Positions 1-11,837 of a stretch of 64,000 nucleotides of DNA are shown in pieces. Made by a program: the position numbers and the translations under genes. The DNA lies in the NCBI RefSeq assembly GCF_002994745.2, contig NC_037092.1:22965001-23029000 (forward strand). The letters run 5' to 3'. The notes below the pieces were generated by a model. It did no database searches, had not been told where the DNA came from, and worked only from the letters and a program-made list of their open reading frames with translations. Numbering within the stretch: position 1 is the stretch's first letter; each line of letters opens with the position of its first letter. This stretch comes from Rosa chinensis. Lineage: Eukaryota > Streptophyta > Magnoliopsida > Rosales > Rosaceae.

Positions 1-255
1 GTACAAGACACATAATCAATCTGATACGCAGAGAAATCCCTATGAGGTCGGCGTATAAGAGGCATAGCACCTGAAGGAAAATCACTAACCATGTACCTTA
101 CACACTTGATGAATACTTCAGCACCGAAGAGTAAACGATGGGGAACCGCTGCAGTCGGGCTATCACTCGGGAGGTACTGAGCAACATCAAGCATATAAGG
201 TAACTAGATCGAAACAAGTCTACAAAATCTTACAACCTAATGCTTTGATACCAAC
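1..255 (-). mobile_element. 5' untranslated leader of an LTR retrotransposon (partial)
   Basis: This stretch lies directly inside the LTR that ends at 256 and carries a primer binding site at 242-253, so on the minus strand it is the start of the element's internal region. The gag-pol body would lie beyond the left edge of the window. No coding sequence is visible here. That it belongs to the same element as the LTR is inferred from adjacency and the primer site. Confidence 0.75.
242..253 (-). other. Primer binding site, initiator tRNA-Met type
   Basis: The minus strand reads TGGTATCAAAGC two bases after the LTR terminus. Plant LTR elements commonly prime from initiator tRNA-Met with TGGTATCAGAGC, so 11 of 12 bases fit. 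This fixes the orientation: the LTR at 256-3263 is the 5' LTR of a minus-strand element. Confidence 0.75.
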
Positions 256-3200
256 TGACAGGACCCGCCCCAGATTTCAACTTGAAATCCAAAGTGGCCA
301 TGCGGGGCCCACCTCAGAAGAAATTCTACCAAAAAATTTGGCGGAACTCCCTCTAAAAGTGGACTACCCAAAAACCTATAGAAAGACATTTACACTTCTA
401 AAATAATCCACCCTTTAACTTCTGGAGCCCCCATGCTCCCTAAAATCACAACATCTCCCATAATTTAATCTCATGGGTTATCATAGCAATCTAATGTACA
501 GGCGTACAAAAAGAATAGAATATAAGATAAAGGACCGATACTTTTGTAATGCGGAAGCTACGACAGCTATGCCTCAACCCCATGTACGCTCGACCTCAAG
601 CTAAACTGGCCTGCAAACTGGGCATTTGAAACCGAATGGCCCAGGGGAAAAGCATTTGAAAATCGTTAGAGTGAGTGGACGAAAAATAAATAATTTCAAA
701 TGAACAAGTGAAACTTAATGCTTTCCCAAGTTATTCTCTACCACCTCGCATGCAGTAACAATCTTGGAAATACTTTCAATCATCATCTTTACTGTAATCT
801 TAATCAAGTAAAAAAAATAGAGCATCTTGCAATCTCTTAAAATCTCATCCTCAATCCTTTTTAAAACATCCTTTTCAAGAGGTTCTTTTGATGACTAGAA
901 ATGATTGTTGTCTAGTCATCTCATGCCATCTGGGAGGGACTGCCACCCAGATGACGCATCGAAAGGGACTGCCAACTGGATTAGGAGGCGGTGGATAGAA
1001 TGGACTGCCAACTAACCACAGGTAGTTAGAAGGGACCGCCAACTAACCACAGGTAGTTAGAAGGGACCGCCAACTAACTACCTCATGTCATCTAGAAGGG
1101 ACTGCCAACCAGGTGACACATCAGAAGGGACTGCCAACTAACTACCTCATGTCATCTGGAAGGGACTGCCAACCAGGTGACACATCGGAAGGGACTGCCA
1201 ACCGGAATAGGAGGCAGTGGGTAGAAGGGACTGCCAACTAACCACAGGTAGTTAGAAGGGACTGCCAACTAACTACCTCATGTCATCTGGAAGGGACTGC
1301 CAACCAGGTGACGCATCAGAAGGGACTGCCAACCTGGATGTAGTCTGGAAGGGACTGCCAACCAGACTATTACCTAGAAGGGACTGCCAACTAGGTAATG
1401 CATGCATGCGCTAACTAATAGCCTTCTCAATAAACTGGAAACAACCTCTTTTAATTACTTGCTTTCGGAAAGAAACTCGATATTACTTCAATAAGTCATT
1501 AATAATTCACCAAAAGTATAACTCAGGATTATCTCGCTAACTCAAATCTCAATATCTCAATAAATCATCGAAAGCATAAATCAAATACTCTGTAAATCAA
1601 TAAATGCTTTCGGAAAGAAATCTCAATCTAACTCAAGGCTGATAAGTGTGGAGCTCAAAACTCAATAAATCTCGATAATTCAATCATGCTCAAATATTTG
1701 CTAAATCCTTCGTACTCGTATATCATCATAAGAACTGATATTCGAAATCAATAATTCTCATAATATTTTCTGAATCAGTCACTTCCTGAAAATCGTTTCC
1801 CAACTCAATAACTTATAAATAAATAGCTTGAAAAATCTATTGAGAGCCCTCGGGAAGGAAATCCACTAAAACATCCCGTAACTCATAGAGCATAATAAAT
1901 CTCAAGAAATCAAGCTCATAAAATCATAATACTCAATAATTCAAATAATAAATTAAACCTAAATCGGAAAATAATAATATACTGCATGCACATTTAATTA
2001 AAAATAAATGTCCACTCACAGTTCTATTTAAGCGACCATGCTACCGGTTTCCTACGTCGAGCAGTAGCTCGGCACGTCGCCCTGTATACAATTATAATTC
2101 GTGAATAACAATCCGGAATTTAAATATGATTCTAATGTCCTATTCTCATAAATCAACATTTTCATTTCTTCTCCAATTTAACCCAAACTTCACCATTAAT
2201 ACCAATTCATTAATTTAAAGGTTCTAGGGCAGAACCAAGAGAAATCCGGCTGTCGGATTCTCGTAAATCGTTAACCGAAATTCTAAAATTTGGAAAAATT
2301 CACAATCGATACAAAACTTCTCCAATGTCCACCAAAAACACATAAACAAGCTCTACAATATTTATAGGATTTAATTGGCTAAAAACAAGAATTAAAAACC
2401 TGCTCTATGCGTCTCCACGAGCCATCTACAGTGGCAGCGCGTGGGCCCCACGTGCCGCCGGTCACCACCTACGATGGCTACCAAATTTCATCCACAGATC
2501 ATCTCAACATTCTAAGCATCTTTCACAACAACAAATCCAGAAAACGACTAGAAGTACCTCAACAATTAAGGAGAAGTTTGAACCCGAATTGTGAATAGTA
2601 ACCCAGAATTTCAAATCTTCGATTCGATCTCCACACTGCAAATCGTAGCTCAAGGCTAGGGGCAACATGATCCTTGGCAAAAACCGTACCTTCGACGCCG
2701 GTTTGGTGGCCGGAGATGGCCGGAATCGCCGGAAATCGACGAAACCTCCGTTCGGCTACAATAATCTTTGCGGCTCAATTCCAAGCTCCTCCGGCCGAGC
2801 CACCGCAAAACACTACCACAGGTGTGACAAGGAGGAGGAGGCGAACTTGCCAGTGCCCGGATTCCGTCGTGGGGGAGAAGGGAGAAATTGGAGGAAGAAG
2901 AAACATGACCGAAGAGGAAGAAAGGGTCGGGGGGAAGGAGACAGAAAAGCCGGTAGGTTTCCAAAAATGGAAACTTACCACAGTAACTTGGCTGTTTATA
3001 GAAAATTACCATGAACAGTAACTTTACCTTTTCGGTTATAACTTTCGCATATGAACTCCGATTTTTACGTACCACATATGCACGCGCTCGGTTTAATGTC
3101 CTCTACAACTTTCATGAAGAATATTCTCTCAAATTTTGACCCGAATAAAAAGTCAACTTTTAGGGCCCCCTAAAATATCGAAACATAGCCAAAAAGTAAA

Positions 3201-3263
3201 TGTAAATATCGTTTACCCATCGAAAGACTCGTAAACTGGTAAATTTAGGTTCGGGACGTTACA
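256..3263 (-). mobile_element. 5' LTR (3.0 kb) of a minus-strand gypsy-like retrotransposon
   Basis: On the minus strand the LTR opens TGTAACGTCCCGAACC and closes GGCGGGTCCTGTCA, giving TG...CA termini. The same two ends occur at 8111 and 5463, where a 5-bp target duplication proves they are element ends. The LTR interrupts a BAHD pseudogene just after the codons for its DFGWG motif, so the element landed in that gene copy. The TCTTT after 3263 is the predicted target duplication; its partner is off-window. Short open frames inside, for example near 2656-3075, show no family resemblance and I treat them as chance. The gypsy label comes from the LTR start motif and length, not from seen pol sequence. 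Confidence 0.85.
930..1400. repeat. Minisatellite-like array inside the LTR
   Basis: About 15 copies of a core close to GAAGGGACTGCCAAC recur every 28-38 bases, separated by two alternating spacer types (one with CTAACCACAGGTAGTTA, one with CAGGTGACGCATC). Each spacer tends to pair with its neighbour as a short inverted repeat. The related solo LTR at 5463-8111 has a different, shorter repeat (AGCCCCGCTAGTC type) at the equivalent place. Confidence 0.85.
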
Positions 3264-4555
3264 TCTTTGGTCTTCCCCATCCAAAATCAGTCTCATAAAG
3301 CCCAAACCAAGGCGAGCCAGCGGTGGAAAAAAAAAAAAAAAAAACCCTATGATCACTACCTTGCACAGTACACAATCTTGAAACCCAGCTCTCAGCCCCA
3401 TCGAAAAGTAACCCCTCATTTTTCAAACCCATAATAGCCTTACTAATTGCCTTTATAGCCACGACCGACCCATCTTCTCCTAGTAGCCCTTTTGTTTCTG
3501 CAACTGCTTCACATCCCACGATGCAATTTCCAAAGTAATTAGCAGATATAGGAGGATCTAAGCGAGACCTGTAGTCGGCGTTGAGGAATATAAATACTTT
3601 CTCACATTTGATTTCTACTGTCTTGACTAAGCAAACGCAAGTATACACGCATGTTAGAGCAAACGCTGACAAATGAAGTGAATCAGAATTCAGTACAGTC
3701 TTCACATGCTACCTAATTGTTTGTATTTTTGCTTTTGTGAATTCAAAGGTAGCTCTAATCGAGCAAGATGGAGATTTAATTTCCCAAACCTTTAAGCTTC
3801 GATTATTAGGCCCGCCCATGTCGAGCCATTGGTTCGAGTAGATTTCTTCAAGCCCTAACAGATCTTGGATGATCAATCTGTCAGTGTAACACGGTTTTAG
3901 GTCATCCGCTAACAAAGACGAAGAGTTTGTGAGTTGCTCATGATGCATGCATATGTGAGCCCACAATTTGAAAAATAAGGTTGAAGAATTGCCATCAAGG
4001 ACTGCATGGTGCATGGCTGTCCAATCGAAAAGCCACGATTTGGAAAGAGGGTGATTTGTAGTGCCAGTGCCGCGGCTCGATCGTGAGACACATCTAGTTG
4101 GGGCACAAAAGGATAGTATTCTTTGGCTCCAACGAAGTCACTACTTGAAAGACGGTGAAAATGATCATGACTAGCATCCTCATCATCAAAATAGTACTCG
4201 GCCATTGTGAGCGAGACGCTGTCACCTTTGACATAGCTGAGAATCGGCTTGGGGGAGTCTTCAGGCCAGGTGAGGTATCCAGCTAGAGGTGAAAAGTGGT
4301 GAAGAGTGAGTGATAGAGAGCTTTTGAGCCTTGGAAGTGTGGAGTCGAAGAAGAGTGCTGTTTTAGAGGCTTCATAAAAGAAAAGGCGTTGGAAGGGTGC
4401 AAACCTCAGCCAATGTAGATCAAAGAAGGTTAGAGGCCTCTCTACAAACTTCAATTGCAGGTATATAGTCCTAGGAAGTGACTTGGGGCCGCTGAGGCCG
4501 GTTGTGGCGCTACCCTGCAAACTTCAACTACTTTCACTGGATTTGGATTTGCCAT
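3264..4555 (-). pseudogene. BAHD acyltransferase pseudogene, copy 1 (disrupted by LTR element)
   Basis: This is a broken relative of the intact BAHD gene at 14253-15659. The frame starts as MANPNPVKVVEVCR at 4555, then an extra stretch of about 33 bases near 4450-4490 shifts the frame. The main body reads through LTFFDLHWLRFAPFQR to RGFSIG. A one-base loss near 4018 then shifts the frame just before the HHAVLDG catalytic motif. A CAG-to-TAG change at 3709-3711 stops translation again. An 18-A tract at 3327-3344 replaces a short coding stretch. Immediately after DFGWGRPK the retrotransposon LTR begins, so about the last 55 residues are cut off. The HXXXD, YFGNC and DFGWG motif remnants leave no doubt about the family. 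The gene is non-functional. Confidence 0.93.
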
Positions 4556-5457
4556 TGGAGATGAAAAAAGCTCAACTGGTGGATCTAGGGGCTAAGAACT
4601 ATATACTTGTTTTAGTGCCTCGTCTACATAGGGAATGTTAGGTAGAAACGAGCACATCAATGACATAATATTAAGTAGAAAAGGTAACAACGGAGTGCTT
4701 AAGCAAGTGCATGGAATAGTTTTCATACTAGAAATGAGTACTCCAGAACCTTCACCCACTACTAGAAATTTCCCCAATGCCATCTGTTTTCTACCCACCA
4801 GTCCGCCACAATTTATCGGTAGCTTTGCAGATCTGATACACCTTTATGAAATTTTGGTGGGTTGTTTTTTCTTTTCAGTGTCTATTAGTGGTTATTAGTT
4901 GATATAATTTGTTTATTCCGCTGTTACCCAACAGGCCAACATGTTGATGGGTCTATTGATGGTGTCAAAAGAGAAAGACTGCTAAGCCCACTGATCAATG
5001 GGTACCGTTACCCAACATGTTGGGCTTCCACTCTTCAACCAACGTCTTGCTTCACGGTCTCTACTTTCTCTGTACCTGATCTCTATTTTGGTGTTGGTAT
5101 GAGTTTTTTCTTCTTCTTTTTTTCATGGAAAAGGAATTTGAGATTCAAAGGAGCCTATTCTACTACTTCAAGGTTGTATTTCTTGTTTTTAATTTTTGTT
5201 CATCATAAAACATGGAAAAGGAATTTCATTTTCTCCATTTCTTTGTTCAATTTTTTTTTTGGTTAAGAATTTTTAATTTAATTTTAGAGATAATCTGACT
5301 TTGCTAATTTTTTTCCTGCAAAAATATACTTTATTTGGGGTCTGGTCTGCTGAGCATGTCAATTTTGGTTCAATTTATGGTTGAGTACTTGATTTGAAAG
5401 TATTGTTCTTTAATGCCTACATGTCAATTAAGTGCGCTCATCCCATCTGATGAGTGA
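4556..5457. other. Upstream flank of BAHD copy 1
   Basis: Bases 4556-4680 align with the promoter of the intact copy (15660-15790), including GAACTATATA just upstream of the start. The rest is AT-rich with no gene seen. A short segment near 4920-5040 repeats GTTACCCAACA-type words in both orientations, but I cannot assign it. Confidence 0.5.
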
Positions 5458-5462
5458 CTTAA

Positions 5463-8111
5463 TGACAGGACCCGCCCCGACTTTCACCCTGAAATCCGAG
5501 GTGGCCCTGTGGGGCCCACGTTAGGGATAACTCTACCAAAAATTTGGCAGAGTCACCTCTAAAATGGACTACCCAAAAACCTGTAAAACACACTAAACAC
5601 TTCAAGCAAATCAACCTTATACTCCTGGAGCCACCCTGCTCCCAATTACCAACAACTCCACTTTCACAAAACACAAACTCAAAAATACTAATCCCAAGGT
5701 TATGCAGAGCAATACTACTATACACAGGGATATAAAAGAAGAGTAAAGGATCAAGCGATCCTACACTGCGGAAGTAGTGACAACTATGCCTCAAATGTCA
5801 TGTACGCCCGACCTCCACTAATTTGCCTGCAAACTGGGCATTAGAAACCGAAAGGCCCAGGGGAAAGTAGACAAAGAACGTTAGCGTGAGTGGACAAAAA
5901 TAAACAATTTAAAGGAAAAAGGATTTCATACTTTCCCACATTTATTCTCTTTAACAACCGATGCACGCAACAATTAGAAAAAAATACATTTAGCTTTAAA
6001 TCCAAGAATTCCAAAACGATAAATCGACCAGCCTCGCTAGTCACCACATTCGAAAACTATATCGTAAAACCGAAATCTCATTTCTCAAGAAAATACGACC
6101 AGCCCCGCTGGCTACAGTGAAAATCGGACTAGCCCCGCTAGTCAAGCAACGATAATATATGGGGAAGAAGTTTCACCATACAAAAGAAGGGAGCCTTATT
6201 GGCTCGGGTCGGAGTGTCCCACACTCTAGAGCATCCCATGCTCTCCTCTACTCGCCTACGAACACATAGTAAGTAGGGAGGAGTACTAATAGGCTAGCCA
6301 GTAATATAATATATATATAACGACCCTGGGTATGGTGGTTAAAAACCGATAAATCAATAAAGCTTCCCCATGTCCACGTATAAAGACAACACGGGTACGA
6401 TTCCCAACCGCACCCGGAAATTCTCGTAAAGTCGTATAAATTAACAGCGTGTCCCACACGCTAAAGAAATAAGTAGATTGTCAATGAGGCATTCCCAATG
6501 CCAAAAAAATCGAATAAATAAACAAGAATTTATTCCATCGAAATCCCATTTCGAAAATCTTTCAGAAATCTCAAATCGACGATTATAAAGATAATATAAA
6601 CAGTATAAATCTCGAAAATCACATCGAAAATCAATTCGTCGAAAATCAACATCATTTATAAATTCGGATCCGAGCATAACATCTTCATAACCAAAACTCA
6701 CAACCGGTATAAATCATACTTATTCATGAGAATTATTATTTAAAAGCAAATCCATAAGATCATTTGCAATCAACTTTATATGCTCGGAAAATAATATGTT
6801 GATAAAATAAAACATGCTTTAATAAATAAATGCATGCATCACTTATTTAAAAACAAACGTCCACTCACAGTACTATTGGGCAACCACGCAGACGAGTTCC
6901 TTCATCTAACCGTAGCTCGCGACATTGCCCTGTACACAATTATATTTCCATAAATGGCAATCCGATAAAATAATTACGAACTTAAACGAAATCCGAAAAT
7001 CCCTATCTCCAATACTTCTCAAATTCAACCCAAATCTCTTCCACAATTCTAATTCCTCAATTTACATATTCCATAATGAAAACGAGGGAAATCCGACGGC
7101 CGGATTTCCCATAATTCCACCACAAAACTCCAAACTTCGAAAATTCACAAACAATTCCAAACTCCTCCAAAATTCACCAAACTTCATATATAAGCTCTAT
7201 GATAATTATAGAATTTAACTAGCTAAAAATTAAAATTTATAAACTACCCTAGCCGCCGCTACCGCCGCCCACAGTGGCGGCGCCGCCGCCACCATCTCCG
7301 ATGGCCACCAAAATTTGACAGTAGCACCTTCTCAACACACTGATTCAACTTCTCAACTACAACATTCCCAAATAACAATTAAAAACGGCCGAAATCGATC
7401 AATGAACAAAAACCCAGAAATCCTCAAGAACCCTAGAATTTCAATTCGTCGATTCGGCATCTACACAACAAATCGTGATATAAGGCCATAGGGGAAATGA
7501 TCAGTGATGAAAACCGAACCTTCGACGCCGGAATGAGGACCGGAGGTGGCCGGAATCGCCGGAAATCGGCAAAAGCACCCAACTGCCACCGTAGCTTCCT
7601 CTGCTCCAAATCGAGGTTTTCCGGGCAAATCGTCGTGAAATACCTCCACAGACGTGACAAGGGGAAGAAACCGAGCTTGGGGGTGGCCGGATTGTGTCCT
7701 GGGTCGGCCGGAGGAGGAAGAAACGGGAGGGGGAAAGAAACCGGCCGAGAGGGGAGAAAGAGTCGGGGAGAGAGAAAGAGGGAACTTACCCGGTTGGGTA
7801 GGTTTCCAAATATAGAAATCTACCAACAGTAAATTTCCATATATATATACAACTTACCATGAACAGTAATTTTCACATTTTCGCTTATAACTTTTGCATA
7901 CGAGCTCCGATTTTTACGTACCACATATGCACGCGCTTGGTTTAACGTCCTCTACAACTTCCATGAAGAACATTTTCTCAAATTTTGACCCGAACAAAAA
8001 GTCAACTTTTAGGGCCACTAAAAGTATCGAAACAGAATAAAAAGTGAAAGTAATTGTCGTTTACCGTCCAAATGACTAGTAAACAGGTGAATTTAGGTTC
8101 GGGACGTTACA
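5463..8111 (-). mobile_element. Solo LTR (2.65 kb), same family as the LTR at 256-3263
   Basis: The sequence begins TGACAGGACCCGCCCC and ends TTCGGGACGTTACA, and is flanked by identical 5-bp duplications CTTAA at 5458-5462 and 8112-8116. That is the signature of an LTR retrotransposon reduced to one LTR by recombination between its two LTRs. It shares long stretches with the LTR at 256-3263, such as the region around AAAAAGTCAACTTTTAGGGC near the minus-strand 5' end. It is about 360 bp shorter, largely because the internal repeat array differs. No coding capacity is recognised. Confidence 0.92.
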
Positions 8112-8244
8112 CTTAATAGTAGAAATCTACATCACACTCTAATCTACCCATGAGCAAAGAATTAAGCTTTCATGATGCTTATGAGAAAATCTGACAGATG
8201 AAGCATGGAGGGAGTGTCATTTCTACTCGAGTATAGATAGTAAT

Positions 8245-9239
8245 TCAATTTAAAAGATTAGGGCCACCTCCAAAATTCTCATCCACCAGCCCATCCAACT
8301 CACCACCCAAGTCCAAATTCAGTCCCCCAGACCCACCTTCAAGCTCACTGTTACCCGGCCCAGCAGAAAACCCTATTTTCAAAATAGGGTTTCCCACTGA
8401 GAAATTTGGATCGGCCGCATGCTTCATCCCAGGATTTGAAGACGCCGACCCAGCAGCCCTAACCTCCTCCATTCACAACTCCGGAACTAAACCTACCGCT
8501 GGCCGCACCTCAGACTGACCGAGCAACCCATCTCCGGACTCGTCAATCGCCCGCAACACTGCTGCCAACGTTGGAGCAGTGCTCCCGATGCCGCCGCCGT
8601 CAACACGTTGTCACAACTACCCAGGCCTTGGTCGAAGAAGCCACAGCCCCGAAAAATTCCATGGCATTTCTAGTACCTCAACTCCAAGTCCATCGCCACC
8701 TATGCTAAAAACGAGTATGTAGGTCGAGCCCATACACAATGGTGTATGTCATGCGCAACCTGAATCCTTTGAACGAGATCTTTCTTCTGCAACGCAGCTT
8801 GGTCATACCTTACAAAGCACCCCAAGGCATTCCCAAGAAAGGTCGGGGCATGAGCATTGGGCATAGCCATGCGCAACCCTTTCACTGCCACCCAAACCTC
8901 AATTGAATTCAGCGGAACCTCCGCCAGATCATGGATGCGGTCATAATCCGCCAAGAGAAGCATCGAATTGTTAAAGAACTACGATCCTCCATTTAGGATG
9001 TGATCCTTCGTCTCCTACTCATTGAATTGGAAAACAAGGAACCCTCCTTCCTCTTTACGAATCAGAACTCGCTCTTTTAACCCCCAGATGCCTGAAATCA
9101 CTGCAGAGAACAACGGAAGCAACACCCGTATCCGAGAGAGCAAGCAGCCACATATATAGAAGAAAGGATCTTGGATTGCATCCTCACCTCCAACGAGATG
9201 CACTATAGTCTCCTTCGCCACCATTAAATCAGAGCTCAA
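8245..9239 (-). pseudogene. Degenerate LINE ORF1-like sequence (DUF4283-type)
   Basis: Reading the minus strand from an ATG at 9239 gives MSSDLMVAKETIVHL, then GIWGLKERVLIRKEEGGF and VFQFNE. In the same frame it continues, across two TAG codons at 9015-9017 and 8979-8981, into FFNNSMLLLADYDRIHD and NSIEVWVAVKGLRMAMP. This layout resembles the DUF4283 domain of plant LINE ORF1 proteins. The frame is lost after about 8700, no zinc knuckle is left, and the 8245-8472 segment (glycine- and leucine-rich) is only loosely attributable. No reverse transcriptase is visible nearby. I regard it as an old dead fragment. Confidence 0.65.
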
Positions 9240-9859
9240 TCAGTTTCCCCGCTAGAAAAAAAACTCTAGCAGAGAGAAAAGGTCGACTTTTAGAGTATTT
9301 GAGGATTTATTTTTTTAGATACTTTGGGTTGTGTATTTAGTAAAATATTAAAATGGGAAATTTAAATGACTGGTGAATTGAGTAGGGACTGTGTATTAAG
9401 TAATTAGGGATGTGTATTTAAAACTTCTCGTCTTTCCCTCTCATAAAGAGACCTAAATATAAGAAATATAAATACTTACAAAAATGTCACTGCATTTTCA
9501 AATTTTTTATTTATTTATGAAGATGTCACTGCATCCAAATAGGTAGTTATTAACTGAAAAAAAAAAAAATTACTGATAAACTGAAAAGCACTACCGACGA
9601 AAGAAAAAGCTACTGCATAATAACCAAAAAGTTACTATCATTCAACAAAGTTATTGTCCCACACCAGAAAGCTATTGCCGACAAACTAAAATGTTACTGT
9701 CCTCTTCCAAAAAAAAACACTACTATCATTAACGATAAAATTTTCAAAAACTATTGACATCTTTCGAAAAGTTATTGTTGACAAACCATAAAGCTATTGT
9801 AGATCCACCATGTACGGTATGAATCGGAGGCAACTACACCGGTAGGGAGGACGGCAAGG
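9240..9859. repeat. AT-rich spacer with fragment of a TIR element
   Basis: Bases about 9340-9430 contain TGTGTATTAAGTAATTAGGGATGTGTATTT-like sequence that matches the right end of the element at 60386-62076, so a decayed relative lies here. Bases 9560-9800 repeat words such as AAAGCTACTG and AAAGTTATTG. The same kind of repetition occurs at 33490-33720 inside a Mutator-like element. No gene is seen. Confidence 0.5.
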
Positions 9860-10340
9860 ATGAGGCGAACACTTTTGGGTTGGTGGCGTTGGCGGAGGAC
9901 GCCTGACGACGAAGATATCGACAAGTCGGATCAGGTCACCGGGTTTCTGGAGAGAGTTAGGATTCTCGAAATTTTTGGAAATCTGGCAAAAAAGGAAAGT
10001 TTTGTTTTGTGTGCAAACAAATCAGGAAATTCCATATTTAGACAAAAATTTCTAAAAAACGAAATAACTTCCGCTAACATTACTTTTTCATACGAACTAC
10101 GATTTTCACGTGCAGTATGTCCACGAACTCGTATCGATGCGCTCTACAATTTTCATGAAGGAAGTTTCTACAAAATAATAATGAATTAAAAAGTCAACCT
10201 TTAAGCTCCCGAAAGCAAACCGTTTCCCAGCAATATTTGTCCGAACTAATTCTATTTCACGAATAACATATGAACAAGACATAAGAACAATAATTTGTAC
10301 AAATTGGTTCATTATTAATTGCAAGGAATTAATAACGAAA
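9860..10340 (-). mobile_element. Diverged LTR remnant
   Basis: Bases 10040-10205 resemble the segment of the 5463-8111 LTR around 7880-8020: a CATACGAACT(A/C)CGATTTT word, then CTCTACAA(T/C)TTTCATGAAG, then AAAAGTCAACCTTTAAG. The match is partial, no ends or target duplication are visible, and the open frame at 9860-10189 has no recognisable domain. I read it as an old related LTR. Confidence 0.5.
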
Positions 10341-10359
10341 ATCTAAGTCATCACAGGAG

Positions 10360-10630
10360 ATATCCCCTCAAGGCAAATTTAAATGAGCAGTAAAGTAATT
10401 CTCTAAATCATAATATGTGTGAGGAGAAATCCTCTCAAGGTCAATATGAGAGAGGAGTAATCTCCTCAAGGAAATCTGGGTGAGGAGATATCCCCTCAAG
10501 GTCAATATGGGTGAAGAGCAATCTCCTCAAGGAAATCTGGGTGAGGAGATATCCCCTCAAGAAAAATTTAGGTGAGGAGTAATCCCCTTGAAACGAATGT
10601 AGGAGAGTAGAAATCCTCGAAGGGATTCTG
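10360..10630. repeat. Tandem repeat array of about 37-bp units
   Basis: Units of the form GGTGAGGAGATATCCCCTCA followed by AGGAAATCTG or AGGTCAATATG repeat about seven times, with alternating AGTAATCTCCTCAAGG versions. Each unit contains an imperfect palindrome (GAGGAG...CTCCTC). Such arrays are common inside plant LTR retrotransposons, and this one adjoins LTR-like debris. Confidence 0.85.
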
Positions 10631-10950
10631 AGTGAGGAGTGAAAACTGAACCAATATACCTGTGAAAGTAATTTTGATCATGTTACCCAAGATGAAGACC
10701 ATGGAGCTAAAACAGCTGGTCATGGTGTTCAAGAAAAGATTGTTTATGGGATGACGATTAGTGGTGTAACTAATGATCTCCTCATCTAATGTTTCTTCAC
10801 TTGCTTTAAGTTTTGACTCTATCAGTTTAGGCACATAGCGCAGTGGGACTTCAATTGAATCTGATGAAGATAACAATGAATTTGACTATAACTCTTATGG
10901 ATATATATATATATATATATATAATCAATAAGAGAAACAGTCAGTAGCTC
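10631..10950. other. Spacer with AT microsatellite
   Basis: An (AT)n run lies at about 10898-10922. The rest is non-coding as far as I can see. The 102-codon frame at 10568-10876 on the minus strand has no family features. Confidence 0.5.
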
Positions 10951-11134
10951 AAAAGAGATGTATGACTATTATATTCCTCACTATAATTCGTCATATATAG
11001 ATCATATGTCTTGATCTAATCATTGTACTTTCGTAGACCAACGAGCATCTTTTTAACCACCTAAAATCTCTTTTTGGATGTAGATGAAGTTGATATTATA
11101 TCTATTTACATGTAAATCCAAAATTTGAATTTTC

Positions 11135-11250
11135 AGGTGGTTCTAGTTGAACCTCCAAATTTGATATTTGGACCTCCAACTTTTTTCAATTATTATTAGA
11201 CTTTGTCAAGACATATGAAAAGACAAATAAGAACAAAGAGATAAAAATGG

Positions 11251-11283
<33 letters not shown>

Positions 11284-11837
11284 TCTTACCTACCCAAATA
11301 TAACATTCAATTCTTTGATAAAAAAAATATAACATTCAATTAAATTTTTGTTTTCCGGAATTTTCTTATATTACCTAAATAGTTTTATAATTTACTTAAA
11401 ACAATTAAGTAAAAATAATAATTATCATTTAATAAAAAAATTAAATTCAAAACAATCTGAAATTCCAAAACTAAATTCATTTAATATTATGATATAGTTA
11501 TTACTTCCAACACAAAACTCTTGAAATCCTTTTTTTAGCAAATTCAAAGGGATTTTAGCAACATCAAGATTGAGAACTAACCTTCTGATTAATTTTAGTG
11601 GATGAGAGACTTACTTATAAGAGAGCAATATCATACGATTTTGATTCATTCTTCTTCTAGTGGTTGAAGATACAGATAAAAAGTAGAGTAATAGATTGTT
11701 GTATCTTATGTTCAAGGGTGTTTTGATAAAAATAAGGAAGTCTACTTAGCTTTTCAAGTATTCTAAAAAGTAAATTAGAGGTGTACTAAGTATGTGAGGT
11801 CCAAATAGCGAATTTGGATGTCCAACTAGAACCGCTC
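11135..11837. mobile_element. MITE with about 40-bp terminal inverted repeats (copy A)
   Basis: The left end reads GGTGGTTCTAGTTGAACCTC followed by CAAATTTGATATTTGGACC. The right end, reverse-complemented, reads GCGGTTCTAGTTGGACATCC followed by AAATTCGCTATTTGGACC. Unit 2 of the duplication lacks this segment, so it inserted after the duplication. The target duplication is poor (ATTTTCA/TTTTTCA). A better-preserved copy at 12870-13952 has a 9-bp duplication, pointing to the Mutator superfamily. It contains a poly(A) run at 11250-11279 and no coding sequence. Confidence 0.82.

Noticed and set aside
930..1400. CRISPR-like array (regular repeats with spacers)
   Set aside because: The spacers are not unique but alternate between two types, the repeats vary, and the setting is a plant LTR. 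It is a minisatellite.
2656..3075. 139-codon minus-strand frame plus overlapping plus-strand frames of similar length
   Set aside because: All lie inside the LTR, have no domain features, and the GC-rich patch there makes long chance frames likely.
7461..7832. Overlapping 111- and 121-codon frames on opposite strands
   Set aside because: They are in the corresponding GC-rich part of the solo LTR. The plus- and minus-strand frames mirror each other and neither resembles a protein family.
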